Below are positions 24,091 through 36,724 of a stretch of 64,000 nucleotides of DNA, piece after piece. The notes under the pieces are model-generated. The model was not told where the DNA came from and ran no database searches. It saw only the letters and a program-made list of their open reading frames with translations. The position numbers and the translations under genes were made by a program. This stretch comes from Azadirachta indica (taxonomy: Eukaryota; Streptophyta; Magnoliopsida; Sapindales; Meliaceae), in assembly GCA_022749755.1 (NCBI GenBank), contig CM040453.1, positions 6,594,102-6,658,101 on the forward strand, given 5' to 3'. Position 1 is the stretch's first letter. Every line of letters begins with the position of its first letter.

Positions 24091-25277
24091 AAAAAAAAAA
24101 TCAAATAACAAATAAATTCACGGTTATTGTTTAAAATTCGTCTGGCCCTGTCATCCAACCGGAAACAAATAGTCTCTCTTTCCATCAATAAATCACGCAC
24201 ACTACACCATTGATCAAGCATACGCTGGAATCCGGTAATTTATTATAATCTTATTTTATTTTAAAATTAATTAATTTTGACAATGATGATAATAACGAGG
24301 GAAAAAGATTAAAAGTGTTAAATCTATTTCTTAAGTATTTGTGAGCACATATATAATTTTTCTAAGGGGCGTGACAGGTGGAATAAATTTTTGGAATTCG
24401 GGCTCAACTTATGCCGGCTTCGGTCTCAGGTATCATACGCGGCAAGCGTTGGTACTTATCTCGGCCCAGGCGTGCAATCTGTGGACTAAGCTGGGCTGGG
24501 GATGGGCTGCTTGGTTGTACGGATAAAATCTCACGCTGCTTCTTAGCTTAGCTCACTTCTGAGCACTGAGAGCGAGGTCAACGTTATTTTTTGGTTTACA
24601 TGCTCACTTACGGCGCGTGGTCATCACTCGCACGTCAAAAAGACCAAGTATTTTCCCTCCACATAATAAATAAATAAATAGATTAAATCCATATATAAAT
24701 ATATATATATGTTAAAAAGTATTCATAACTAGACACTAAGATAAAATTGGTTAGACATCACACATTTTAGTTATACTAACTTAATAATTCATTAAAAAAA
24801 TAAAAATATGATTTATTTTATTTACATCTATAATGTGAAATTTTACATTAATTTCACATTAATAATTCATCTGGAAATTTTGTTATAGTTTATACATGTG
24901 TGCATGTGTATATGTGTATGTATGTATCTACAATTTTTGGTAAAAGAAAAAAATAATAAGTTTTGTATATTTATCATAATGTAATAAATTAGTTAAATGC
25001 GAATATTTAAGAGAAAAAAATTTAAGACCATTATGAAAGTCTGGCATTATTATCAGTAATAGTACAAATATCTATCGTGACTATTGTGAAAGTTGAACGT
25101 CGAAGTTTTTCTCCGTTGCACGCGCTTCAGTAGAGAGTGAAGCAAAGCAAAAATTAAAATATACAGATACATATTGCAGAGTTGTAGATTAGCATTGAAA
25201 GAAAAAGTCGCGAAGTCAAGGGGACGAAAGTCTTTCATCTCTGCAAAAGCAAAAAAAGCAAAAGCAAAACCATTTCA
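24091..25277 (+). promoter_or_regulatory. Upstream region of the uricase gene
   Basis: About 1.2 kb lies between the right end of the Mutator-like element and the uricase ATG. It is AT-rich with a TATATATA-rich patch near 24690-24712. The last 150 bases, with CAAAAGCAAAAAAAGCAAA-type sequence before the ATG, look like a 5' UTR. The open frame at 24341-24526 has no recognisable relative and is not called. Confidence 0.4.
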
Positions 25278-28103
25278 ATGGCGAAACAAGTAGAAGGATT
25301 CAATTTCGAGCAGCAACACGGCAAAGCTCGAGTGAGAGTTGCGAGAGTTTGGAGAAGCAAACAAGGCCGCCATTTTATGGTCGAATGGAACGTCAGCATC
25401 AGCTTGCTCTCCGATTGCGTCAAAGCCTATACTGATGACGATAATTCGGATATCGTCGCCACTGATACGATGAAAAATACAGTACCGAATCTTCCGTTTT
25501 GTTTTTATTGTTGTTCTTCAGTTTTTGTCTGATTCAATTTGAAGAAACTTAATTGAAACTTAATTGTAACTATTTTTCAATTCTGATTGCGTAGGTCTAT
25601 GCTAAGGCCAAGGAATGTACAGAGCAACTTTCGGTGGAGGAGTTTGCCGTTCTACTGGCCAAGCACTTCACGTCCTTTTATAGCCAGGTAAAGTAATTTT
25701 GCCTATGTCTTCTTTAAAACAATCTTTTGAGCAAAAGCACTTTTCTTTCTAGCGAAATCACTTCGCTATTAGGAGTACACATTACTTTTGCGAAAACTTT
25801 ATTTAAAATCGCTTTTTTGGTCCGCACGGTAGTTTTTAAATGATTTTTCTGATCCAAAAGGCGGTTTAAGAAAAGCAAATGTTAGCCGATTTCCAGAAAA
25901 CAGATATACTGAAAAAACTGATCCAAATTATAGATCGAGGCTGTTGTCCATGTAGAAGATTGATCTTATGTTATATAACTGGGAAAGAGCCTTAGCGAGC
26001 TCCTCAAGGATCACAGTTGGTTTATTTATACTGCATCTGAGGAATACATAACGGTATATATGTTGATGCTAATAAGGGTATTAGTTACTTGGTTGACTAA
26101 ACAACGTTGCTTTCTGTTCATAGGTTACTAGTGCCATTGTAAAGATAGTGGAAAAGCCATGGGAGCGCGTGTCTGTTGACGGGCAACCACATGAACATGG
26201 TTAGTCTATTAAAATCTTTTGAAAGAAGGAGAATACAGATATGCAAGACCGCTTGAATATCTCGGCTCCTATTTTCCTTTCAATTAATATTATGTGAACT
26301 AGAGATTCAGTTAAAAATCTGTTATAACATTTGAGATCCTCTTTCTCATTTCCAGTTTAATGCCAAAATGGTTGCTACTTATGTAATAGGTTGTGATTTT
26401 TTTAAATCTTTTAATCATATTCTTGACTGAAGGCTTCAAACTTGGATCTGAGAAGCATACAACAGAGGTTGTGGTACAGAAGTCTGGATCTCTGAAAATG
26501 ATTTCTGGGATTGAAGGACTGGCTTTGCTGAAGACAACCAAGGTAAACTTGTTTCTCTTTATTCACATAACCTGAATCAGCTCTGAGGTTGATGCAAGTC
26601 AGAAAAGTGTGGGTCTTTGTTTTTTCTGTATGATGCTAATTTTATGCTTAAAGATTGACTTAAGGGTAGAAACACTGCAGAAATAGGGATTAGGTAATAC
26701 AGCTGTTATTGCTTCCACCTATGTAGGACATATATGTTGTGTCAGATAAAAGTTATAACCTGTATTGGACCCCGGGTCACATAACCATATTCATAAGTAT
26801 GAGAAGTTGTTTTGAGTTGATCATCTCTACCTGCTGTCAGTATGCAATCGTGAGTACAATTTTATGGTGGAGAACAATAAATGACCAGATCTTTAATTGG
26901 TAAAAAGCATGTCCCGTCTTGTCCTTCAGCAGAGCCCTGTATTTCTTATTTGTACCAAGTCCATAAATATGCCATTGCTATGGTGACCTTCTCACTGCTT
27001 TTCATGTTTTAATTGCGCATCACTGCCCTACTATCATGTGTGTAAAACCTTGGAAGGAGCATTTAACTGGAGTAAACATTGCAATTGTCTTCTTGGGACA
27101 ATTTGGGCAGAACTCAGAACGTGATATTTGTGAATTATCTTGCTAATTGTTAAATCAAGGAGTATTTGGACTTTGTCATCAGTTGTCTGTTACACATTAT
27201 CTCCTTTTCTTGTGATGTTTTGATATTTATTATAGGAAACTTATTGGCTTTGAAGTCTATGCTATGAACAGTCAGGTTTTGAAGGGTTTGTTACAGACAA
27301 ATACACTGCTCTACCTGATACTCGAGAAAGGATGGTGGCAACAGAGGTCACATGTTCATGGAGGTACCATGTATTTATATGATCTTAAGACCTTAAATGT
27401 CGGGAAACAGAAAGAATCATATGGTTTCCCTTGTTTTAAACTTAGTACCAATCATGTTGATTCCTAACTTAATTTTTCCCAAGAATCAGAGGACAAGAGG
27501 CATGTTTCTAAATGAATGTGGATGCAGGTATTCGTATGAATCTATCTATAGCCTACCTCGGAAGCCACTTTACTTCAATGAGAGATACCTGGATGTGAAA
27601 AAAGTTTTAATGGATACCTTCTTTGGTTCTACAAAAGAGGGAGTTTACAGCCCATCTGTCCAAAGCACTCTTTATCAAATGGCAAAGGCTGTCCTTGGGA
27701 GGTGTCCTTCTAGCCTCTGTATTCTTATCTTTTCTTTTTTTATTTTTTTGTTTCATGTGGCAATATTTTGAGACTGATTCTTGACTTTTATGGCAGGTTT
27801 CACGACATATCAATGGTCCGAGTAAAAATGCCAAATCTCCATTTCTTGCCAGTTAATCTAACAAACAGGGCTAAGGATGCCATAGTGAAGGTAGAACTCG
27901 TCTGATAATGTCTTCCAAAAACCGAACCCAAAGTCATTTGAACATGAGGAATCATTCGCAAGATATAAATTTATACAGATGGATTAATCAAAGATAATGA
28001 ATGTGTTGAATTTTTGCAGTTTGAAGATGATGTGTATTTGCCGACAGACGAACCTCATGGATCAATTGAAGCAAGCTTGAGTCGTTTCTGGTCGAAGATG
28101 TAA
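25278..28103 (+). CDS. UOX: Urate oxidase (uricase)
   Basis: Uricase oxidises urate to 5-hydroxyisourate in peroxisomes, a step of purine breakdown toward allantoin. Eight exons are read: 25278-25481, 25595-25687, 26124-26199, 26433-26542, 27272-27363, 27528-27701, 27797-27890 and 28020-28103. They sum to 927 nt, or 308 residues, against about 309 in soybean nodulin-35. All introns are GT-AG. Diagnostic segments are DNSDIVATDTMKNTVYAKAK (active-site Thr and substrate loop), EKPWERVSVDGQPHEHGFKL, KYTALPDTRERMVATEVT, YSPSVQSTLYQMAKA, MPNLHFLPVNLTN with the conserved His, and FEDDVYLPTDEPHGSIEASL. The protein ends in SKM, a variant of the peroxisomal PTS1 tail, where soybean has SKL. The ATG is directly before the family's N-terminus. 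Nothing in the frame suggests loss of function. Confidence 0.97.
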
Positions 28104-28882
28104 AAGCTGAAAGCTGCTAGAAGAAATGATTTCTGTCCAAAGCTCTTTCCAGCACATACTCTGATTGTTTTTAAGAATAATGAGTGCACATGTATGTCTC
28201 ATCATTCGTGCGATCATGTTGGTGTGAAATTAAAGTAGTTACACTTGTATTGTATTTGTAGACTTTTTTGAGTAATTCTAAAGTACTAACTTTTAAACTC
28301 ACCACCTCAACTTCATGGCCATGTCATAAGCCTTTCATTCCTGGCACGCTCAGCATGTGATATCCATTAAAACCAAGATCTTCAACAATATTAGGAAGTG
28401 TTGCAAATTTTAAAAGTAGAATATATTGACTCAATAATATCATGCTATTTTTTTCTTTGGCCGTGCATTGAACATTTGTAGAAACCGTATATATTTTAGC
28501 ACATGAAATGATCGATTTGATATCTAAACTCTTGCCTTCCTAACGGTTTGCTTTAATGTTAACAAGGATTTTCTGGTTTTGTGGTGCAAAAATTATTAAA
28601 AGGAAAAAAAAACTATAATTGGTGTCCTGGTATTCTAGTAAATTATAGGAACGTAACGTTTTATTTACTCTTTATTACTATATCTAAATTTTTTTCTTAT
28701 TTTGAGTAATCGTAAAAATGAGTTCGAATAAATTTAAAAATAAACAAAAAGGTGGATGCTAGTTTTAAATTGAAAAACATCGAAAATCAGGTATAGAGAT
28801 TGCATTTAAAATTTTCTTCAAACTATTCACTTTTGTAATATTAAGAGTTCTCTCGAAATTCTACTTCCTCGATTTAAATTTA
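28104..28882 (+). other. 3' UTR and spacer after uricase
   Basis: The sequence after the uricase stop is likely 3' UTR for a few hundred bases and then AT-rich spacer. No exon, RNA gene or repeat was recognised up to the hAT-like element. Confidence 0.5.
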
Positions 28883-30256
28883 AAGGTGGCAAATGGGTTG
28901 GTCCAAATCCAGCACGAGCAATAACGACACAAATTGACATGATATTGGGTAGATTGAACCAAAAAATGAAGCTCGTGTGTTGTGCTCGGCTCGAACACGT
29001 AAAGGACCATGCCAAATACGGCCCACGGTCTAAGCGCAATCCATATAACATCAAAAAAAATTCATTTGACCCATTAATATCAATTTTTTATTACCTAACA
29101 AATAATATTAATTTTAAATAACAAACTTAAATTATAAAATTATTATAGTAAAATATAATTACTCATTCAATTTTATTTGAATACAAATTACATAAATTTT
29201 AAAACAAATCTAAAATTTTAAATGAGTGAAGTAATTTTAAAATTTTTAAATTTAAATCTAAAAAATCTAAATATGTAAAATTTTAAATGAATAAAATATA
29301 AATTTTTAATTGATTAACGAATTTCTTTTTTTGAGCTTGCAACTAATTACTGCTTGGAAAAAAATTTAACTTAAAAAATATATTGATATAATTTATTATT
29401 ATAAATTATAATATTATATTTACTTTTTAGATATGATATTAAATTACTATATTTTAGTTGCAATTAATAATAAAATAACATTTATCCAACTTACTAATAG
29501 AATTAATATATTATTGTAAATTTACTTAATTACATTTATTAATGTCTTTATATTATGATAATTCTAACTAAGTGTAATTGATCATTAAATTATGCATTTC
29601 TGATTCTACGTGTGTCAGTATCCAAAATATTTAGTTAAACTATAATCAAAAAGTAATTAGTTACCATATTCTATTATTAATTTTAATTGTTCATTGTTGT
29701 ACATGCTGCTCTTCGAAATTTTACTCTTAATAAATAAACAAATATTGTAAATTTATAATTTATTAAATATATTGTTATTTTTAACTGATTTAGTTTATTT
29801 TTATTTTTAATCTAATAAGTCATTTATTATTCATTAATTTTTAGTTGATTTAAATTAATTTTTAAACTTTTAAATATAAAACATAAAAATAAATTTTTAT
29901 TAATAATAGTAATTTACTATTTATAATTTTATTAATTATAGTAATTACTAATTACTATTTATAATTTTACACTATTAATTTTATTATTTTATAATTAATA
30001 ACTTAGTAAAATTTTATACAATTTTATACTAAGAAAATTAATAATTGTTGAACTGGCCCATTACGACCAGCGGACTAGGCCAAACACATCCCAAGTATAA
30101 GCCCGATATGACCTGCATAAGTCAAACTTTATGCACTATACCGAGCTACCTTTTGTAGAGTGGTCTAGTTCAGTCTAGCATGGCTATTGTTTTGACCTAG
30201 ATGGCCTCAAGTTTATGAACCGTATAAGCTCAATACGGCCATTTGCCACCACTATC
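28883..30256. mobile_element. hAT-like non-autonomous element with short inverted ends
   Basis: GGTGGCAAATGG at 28885 is mirrored by CCATTTGCCACC ending at 30250, a type of end common in plant hAT elements. The 8-base sequence TAAATTTA stands on both sides (28875-28882 and 30257-30264), matching the 8-bp target duplication of hAT elements. This duplication is AT-rich and palindromic, so it could be chance. The 1.37-kb interior is extremely AT-rich with no transposase. The subterminal parts are richer in GC, with words such as AATACGGCC near both ends. Confidence 0.7.
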
Positions 30257-30402
30257 TAAATTTATGGAAGTCATATTATTTACAATGATATGAAAAGTGT
30301 AAGACTATTTTTTAAATTAAATAATCTTACCTAATTGCTCAGTTTTTAACATTTATCAAATTTATTTAAGAAAAAATTATCAATTTAAAATAAATCACTT
30401 CT

Positions 30403-30760
30403 TGTTATAAATAAATCAAATTGAAATGAAAATATTTTGGACTAAAGTGCAAGCCTTTACAAACTTATATAAGGCTATGCAATCTTCATTTTATTATCTC
30501 AAATCATTTACAATCACATGTATATATAGGCAAGAAATCAAAGGGTGAACTGATAACTTTTTGATATCGGATTCCTTTAAGGCAGTGGAAATCCACTTAT
30601 GTGGGACACACAACATTCCCCTTTGAATTCCATCGACTTTAATTACATTTAAAAGAAAAATACAATAAAATATTGAATGTGCGTAATGTTGCCTTGCTAA
30701 AATCCTTGCCAGTAAAATCCAGTGGGATAAAACTTGGACGACGGAAAAAAAAGTATAACA
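30403..30760 (-). repeat. Left (3') LTR of the copia element
   Basis: The boundaries are set by the inverted ends TGTTATA/TATAACA, the adjacent polypurine-like tract and the match with 37698-37805. The first 107 bases agree with the right copy except for scattered differences. Confidence 0.75.
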
Positions 30761-30829
30761 CACATCTGCCCTTTATAATACTTAAAGCCCTTTAAAAGAT
30801 ATGAACCCTTTGATAAAGATTTCTCCCTT

Positions 30830-33800
30830 AACACAACTTGTATCAATCAAATAGTATATGGAGTCTACACATGCCAATGTTGTATACCAACTTTTCAAAA
30901 GTTAATGTAGGCAATGTTTTGATGAAGAGATCAATAAAATTCTCATTGGAGCGTATCTGTTTTACATAAATCTGGTGACTCTCCTAGAGCTCATGAGTAT
31001 AAAAGAACTTTGGCGAGATATGCTTCGTTCAATCGCCTTTGATATATCCTCCTTTAACTTGTGCAAAACAAGCAACATTATCTTCATATATTATTGTTGA
31101 AATATCTATAGTAAAAGATAAGTTGCATATATTCCAAATGTGGTGGAGACTGATCGTAAGCATATACATTCCCCACTTGCTTCACGTAATGCTAAAATTT
31201 TAGAGTGATTAGAGGAGGTAGCAGCAAGAGTTTGCTTTATGGATTGCCATGAATTGTCATAAGAACTGAATCTGACTAACAAGTTTACAGAGAATACAAT
31301 GTTCTATCTAGTACCTAGTGCCAAATACATTAAAGCACCAATTACATTAAGATACGGTACTTTTGGACTAAGCAACTCTTCATTATATTCTTCATGGTGA
31401 AACAAGTCTTTTTTAAGATCAAAGGACCGAACAACCATGAGGGTAATTAAAGGATGACCTTTATTCATATTAAAACATTTCAAGATCTTTTCAACATAGA
31501 CAAATTGATGGATAAAAATTTCGTTAGACTTGTGCTCAATCTATAGCTGAGATAATGTTTAATTTTTCCTAAATCTTTTATATCAAATTTCTTCTTCAGG
31601 TATTTAGCAGTTTTAAAGAGCTCTTTGGGAGTTCCAATTAAATTCATGTCATTGACATAAACTAATACAATAACGAATCTTAACTCTGTTTTCTTTATAA
31701 ATATACATGGGTGTATAGGATTATTAACATATCCTTCCTTAATTAAGTATTCGCTCAAGCGATTATACCACATACGTCTAGATTGTTTCAAGCCATATAA
31801 GGATCTTTGTAGCTTGATTGAATACAAATTACGATTCTTTAATGTAAATGCTTCAAGCATTTTGAATCCTTCAGGAATGTTCATATAAATATCTGCATCA
31901 AGTGACCCATATAAATAAAGTGGCACTACATCCATAAGACGCATATCAAGATTCTTTAAGACTATTAAACTTATCAAAAATCAAAACGTAATAGTATCCA
32001 TCACAAAAAAATATCTTTCATCAAAATTAATTCTAGGCCTTTGAGAGAATCCTTAGGCTATAAGTCATGCTTTGCATCTAATAATCTTATTATGCTCATT
32101 AGATTTCTTTACAAATATCCATTTATATCCAACGGATTTGACATCTTTAGGAGTTAAAACTGATAGTTCAAATACTTTATGTTTGACAAGGGAAGCCAAT
32201 TCTGCTTGAATTATTTCTTTACAATAAGGCTAATCATGCCTCTATCTACATCTATTAATAGTTTGTAGGTCACAATCATCTCTCATGATTTTAGTAGCTA
32301 TTACAAATGAAAATATGTTGTCGACAACTATTTCATTACAATCTCACTTCACATGTGTATATGCATAATTTGTAAACTTTTCCCTATTTTGAGATTTTTG
32401 TGCCACCTTAAGGGCTAATGCTACTTTAGAAGCTCGTGTTATTTCTGGGACTTATGCTTCTTCAGGGACTAGTAATTCTTTAGGAGTTTGTGTCTCTTCA
32501 GGGACATGTGCCTCTTTAGAGGCTATTGTTGTTTTTGGGACATACGTTTTTTTGGGGACTATCAATTTTTCTAGAGCTAGTGATTCAGAAATTGTAGCTA
32601 TACTTGTTGCTCAGGCATTGTTTTCAACAGAATCTTGATTTCTGAATTGTTTTTTCTGTGAAATAGTATCTTTTGAACTAATTGGTTTACTACACTTCTA
32701 GTGTATAACGGATAATTCATTTGCTACCTTTTTATTAGACTGTTCTTCAAGAACAATCACTTGATTTGATGTATTGGCAGCTAGTATATATGAATTGGTT
32801 ACTGTTGCAGTATCATTAAATGCATATAGTAATTGTTTTGCAATTTGCTGAAGTTGCACTATCCTTCGCACTTGACTTTTATATTGATTAGTGCGAAGAT
32901 TAAGATGAGACAAAGTAAATGCTTTCTAAGAAAGTATATGCCTTACTTCATGAGACATTTTCTTGTCCCCTAATAGTGGAAAAACTGTCTCATCAAATCA
33001 AAATGACAATCCGTAAATTATACGATAAATAGATGACGTATTAAAGGCTTAAGATATTTGATAATAGAAGGTGAGTTATAACCAATATAAATTCCTAAAC
33101 AACGCTGAGGTTTAATCTTGGTATATTGTAGGGGTGCAATAGAAACATACAAGCACAACCAAAAGTACGTAAATAGGATATATCAAGTGGATGACCAAAT
33201 ATAAGTTGTAATAGAGAATGTTGGTGATAAACAATAGATCTAAGCCGAATTAAAGTTGCAGCATGTAAAATAGCATAACCCCATGCAAAAATTGGTAATT
33301 GAGTATGTAACAACAAAGCTCTAGTAATGACCTAAAGTCTTTTAATAAGAGATTCGGCTAACCCATTTTGGGTATGGACATATGGAATTGAATGCTCTAT
33401 ATCAATCCCTATTAATGTGCAATAATCATCAAATACTTTAGAAGTAAACTCACCAGCATTATCCAAACGTGTAGTCTCGATTCGGTGATCAGGAAAATAT
33501 GCCTTTAACTTTATAATCTGTGCAAACAATTTAGCACATGCAACATTACGTGTAGATAATAAATACATATATAACCATCGAGCAGATACATCACTTAAGA
33601 CTATAAAATAATGAAATGATCCATTAAGTAGGTGAATTGGCTCACAAATGTCTCCTTGAATTCTTTATAAAAATTATGAAGACTCAAATTCATTTTTAGA
33701 AAGGAATGGTTTAACCACTAATTTTTCTTGTGAGCAAGCAGTGCGTATATTTTCATTGGATAATATAATCTTCTAGTTTTTTAATGGATGTCCATGAGAA

Positions 33801-34390
33801 TTCTCAATAATTTTACACATTATTGTGGATCCTGGATGACCCAGATAGTCATACCATAACATAAATATTTTAAGATCAATGAACTTCTGGTTCATTACTA
33901 CATAACTTTCAGTTACATTCATTGTTATGTAATATAATCTAAATGACAATGCTGGAAGCTTTTTTAGTATACATTTTTTGCCTAAGACATTAAAAATAAT
34001 ACAGAGATATTCTGTGTTACTCTCATTTAAAGTCTCAACATGATATCCATTTTGTCAGATATCATTAAAATTAAGCAAATTTCTACTGTGTTTTCTAGAA
34101 TACAATGCATTATGTATACATAATCTAGTTCCACTTGCTAACAAGATAAGCGCTCTTCCGAAGCTTTTAATTAAGTTTACAGGATCTGATATGATATTCA
34201 CCTTAACTTTAATCATTTTCAATTCCAAGAAACAATTCTTATCTCGAAGTATGGTGTGCTTAATTATACTATCAGCTAATCATACATCCCCATCTCTCCC
34301 TTTTAAAAAGGTTAATTCTCTTTTGATGTCCATGTGCTTTTATAAGAAAATTAACTTCAGTTATTGTGATAGTAAAATATAAAATATAAA
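30830..34390 (-). pseudogene. copia pol relic (protease, integrase, RT, RNase H)
   Basis: In minus-strand order there are several copia parts. A segment near 34390-34020 resembles the protease to GAG-pre-integrase region. A zone near 33850-33700 reads NSHGHPLKN-like. The integrase core near 33568-33095 includes TTRLDNAGEFTSKVFDDY and a FGHPLDISYLRTFGC segment. A reverse transcriptase block at 31977-31480 holds LQRSLYGLKQSRRMWYNRL and VYVNDMNLIGTPKEL. RNase H remains lie near 31400-30850, with SKILALREASGECICLRS. The catalytic YVDD of the reverse transcriptase reads YVND here. Many stops and frame changes make the gene non-functional. Only traces of gag, if any, are visible. Confidence 0.85.
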
Positions 34391-36240
34391 CAAAAGAATT
34401 ATAAAAGACAAAATAAAAGCAAACAATTAAATTGTAAATAATATGAATATTGTCAACAAATAATTATTAAGATAAATATTATTAATAAAGTAGTTCCAAT
34501 CTCTTTTTCATTTTCATGGGGGACTAATGAGAGTTTATTAGATAATTTGGCGTAATATCTAGAATTCTTATATTAATAGGAATGCATATATATGGATATA
34601 TTGACATTATATTATGTGAAGGCATGGAGATTGAAATTTAGAAGATGAATATATTTATTTTTGAAAAAATTATTTAATTAGGATGAATATGTTATATTTT
34701 TTAGAAAAATAACAATAGTTAATAATATAAAGTTTATTATGGGTAAAAGATTAAAAAAGAAAAAGTTGATAGGTTTAATTGATAATAGGAAGCAATTTTA
34801 CATTCTCATGCTACGTGTAAGGTGAAAAAAAGAAGGGGAATTTGATGAGGTTGCCTCGTTTTATTGTCAGATGGCCAGGTGGAAAGAGAGGAGAAAAAAA
34901 TTAATATTTTTCTTTTAGTGAGGCGGTGGGTTTATATATATAGAAAATCTTTACTTTCATAAATTGAAAGCAAGAAATAGAAAACGAAGACAGAAAGAGG
35001 AAGAAAGAAAGGGAAGAAAGGAAAAGAAAGAGAAGAGAAAGGAAAGAGAAAAATGAGAAGAAGAAGAAGAGGAAGAAGAAGAAGAGGACGGAAAGGAAGA
35101 ACAGGGAGAAGATGAAAATGAAGAAATTGGGAAATTTGAGAAATTGACTTAGAATTTCTAATTTCTTGTGATGTTTTAGTTTTAAATTTAATAAATTATA
35201 TTACATAATTTAGTTTTAAGATTTTATTATATTAGAATATTTATATGTGTGAATAGTATATTTTTGTTCGATAATTAAGTTTGGTTTATTATTTGTCATA
35301 TTATTAAATTGATGTTAGAGAGAGATTTGGAGGAAAAGAAACAGTGAGATAGAAATTATTGTGCGATATTCAAATAGGTATTTATATACATTTTCTAAAT
35401 TTTACTTTTAAAACTGAAAAGTAGGATGTTTTATCACATTTAATGTTTTTGATAAATGTTTAAAAAATTCTTAAATTATCACATGTTGATTCAATTAGTT
35501 ATTTTTTTCGGATTAAATAGTCATTTTCATATAAATGTTATATTTACAAATATAGTGAGAAAATTGTGTGTTTTTATACTTTTTATAAATGTATGATTTG
35601 TATAGAAATGTTGTGAATATATTTGATAAATGAAAATGTGATGGTCATGGTTGTATTGTGATGTGATACAGGTGTTTGGAGTGACGGTCTCTGGAAATGA
35701 TGCTCCTAAAGGTCGTTTTTGTTGGAGCAACGATCCTTAAGAATAATGCTCTTAAAGTACGTATAGTCAGTTTTTGAAGCGACGGTCTTTTGAAATAATA
35801 CTCGTATAATACACAAGTATAAAATTTATGGAAATTTTTTTTTTTTAAAATAATGGAATTATGTGTTTTACATTGTTTATATGAATATTAAAAGTGAAAT
35901 CTTGATTTAATATTCTACTATACTTTTTGTTGAAAATTAAGAAGTGTTTTTATGTTCAAATTTATTTATTACAAATTTTAAAACTGCCTTTGTGTATAAA
36001 TGTTTACTAGGCATTAGCTCACCCCTATTTTTCAAGTTTTTGGTATTTGTTGGAGTCAAGATGAATAGGAGCCTGAGGATACTCCAGGATGAGGACTTTA
36101 CTATATTTGAAATATTACATAATTGTAGGTGCAAAAGCTTGTACTCTATGGTTTTGATATATATTTTCTATTTAGTGTTTGAATATTTTTGTAACATTCT
36201 AATTCGGCCCACTTTCTTAATGCCAAATTCAGGGTGGTAC
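34390..36240 (+). mobile_element. Possible nested solo LTR or LTR-like insertion inside the copia element
   Basis: Copia homology stops near 34390 and no gag follows. This block contains TATATATATAG near 34935 and then a long purine-rich leader. Further on it reads TTAGCTCACCCCTATTTTTC and a GGGTGGTACA end near 36240, text that recalls plant gypsy LTRs. The TG start and a target duplication were not found. The alternative is a diverged leader of the copia element itself. Confidence 0.3.
34961..35145 (+). repeat. Purine-rich (GA) tract
   Basis: Almost 180 bases are nearly all A and G on the plus strand (GAAAGAGGAAGAAAG-type sequence, then GAAGAAGAA runs). It lies about 30 bases downstream of a TATA-like sequence, so it could be a transcribed leader of the putative LTR. 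Confidence 0.7.
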
Positions 36241-36724
36241 ATTTGGTGTACTATAAGTACACAATATGTGTTATTTCATGCCATGTAAGTGACAAAATTC
36301 GTCATGTTATAAGCATTATACTTTTAGTGGTTAAACATAATTATATTTTACAATTGTAATATTTATAGCCGCTGTAGAGGTAATAATAGGTCATTTTCAT
36401 CATTTTATACAATTTTCACAATTGCCATATATGGTTCCCTTCACTTATAGGAATGGCAAATAAATGATCATAGTAATAATCTACTTAAGTAAAGGAATAT
36501 GAATGCAATTTTTAATATATATACTCACAATTTCAGCTATAAGGTAATTATAAATAAATTTGAATTATATTTAATGTAATTTTGTATTCAAATTTTTACT
36601 TTTGAAAGGTATGTTCCTCTAGAAATTGTATTCAATGATAAGAGGGAAATCATAGTTTTCAATTATCCTTCAATGATAGTTTCCTCTCTTTAAATGGTGC
36701 CTTCCAGGACATGGTATGAAAATG

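Noticed and set aside
24341..24526. Open frame of 61 codons upstream of uricase
   Set aside because: No recognisable relative, no splice sites in a sensible place, and unremarkable composition.
27264..27467. Alternative frame in the uricase gene
   Set aside because: It overlaps true exon 5 in another frame, and the uricase frame has the conserved residues.
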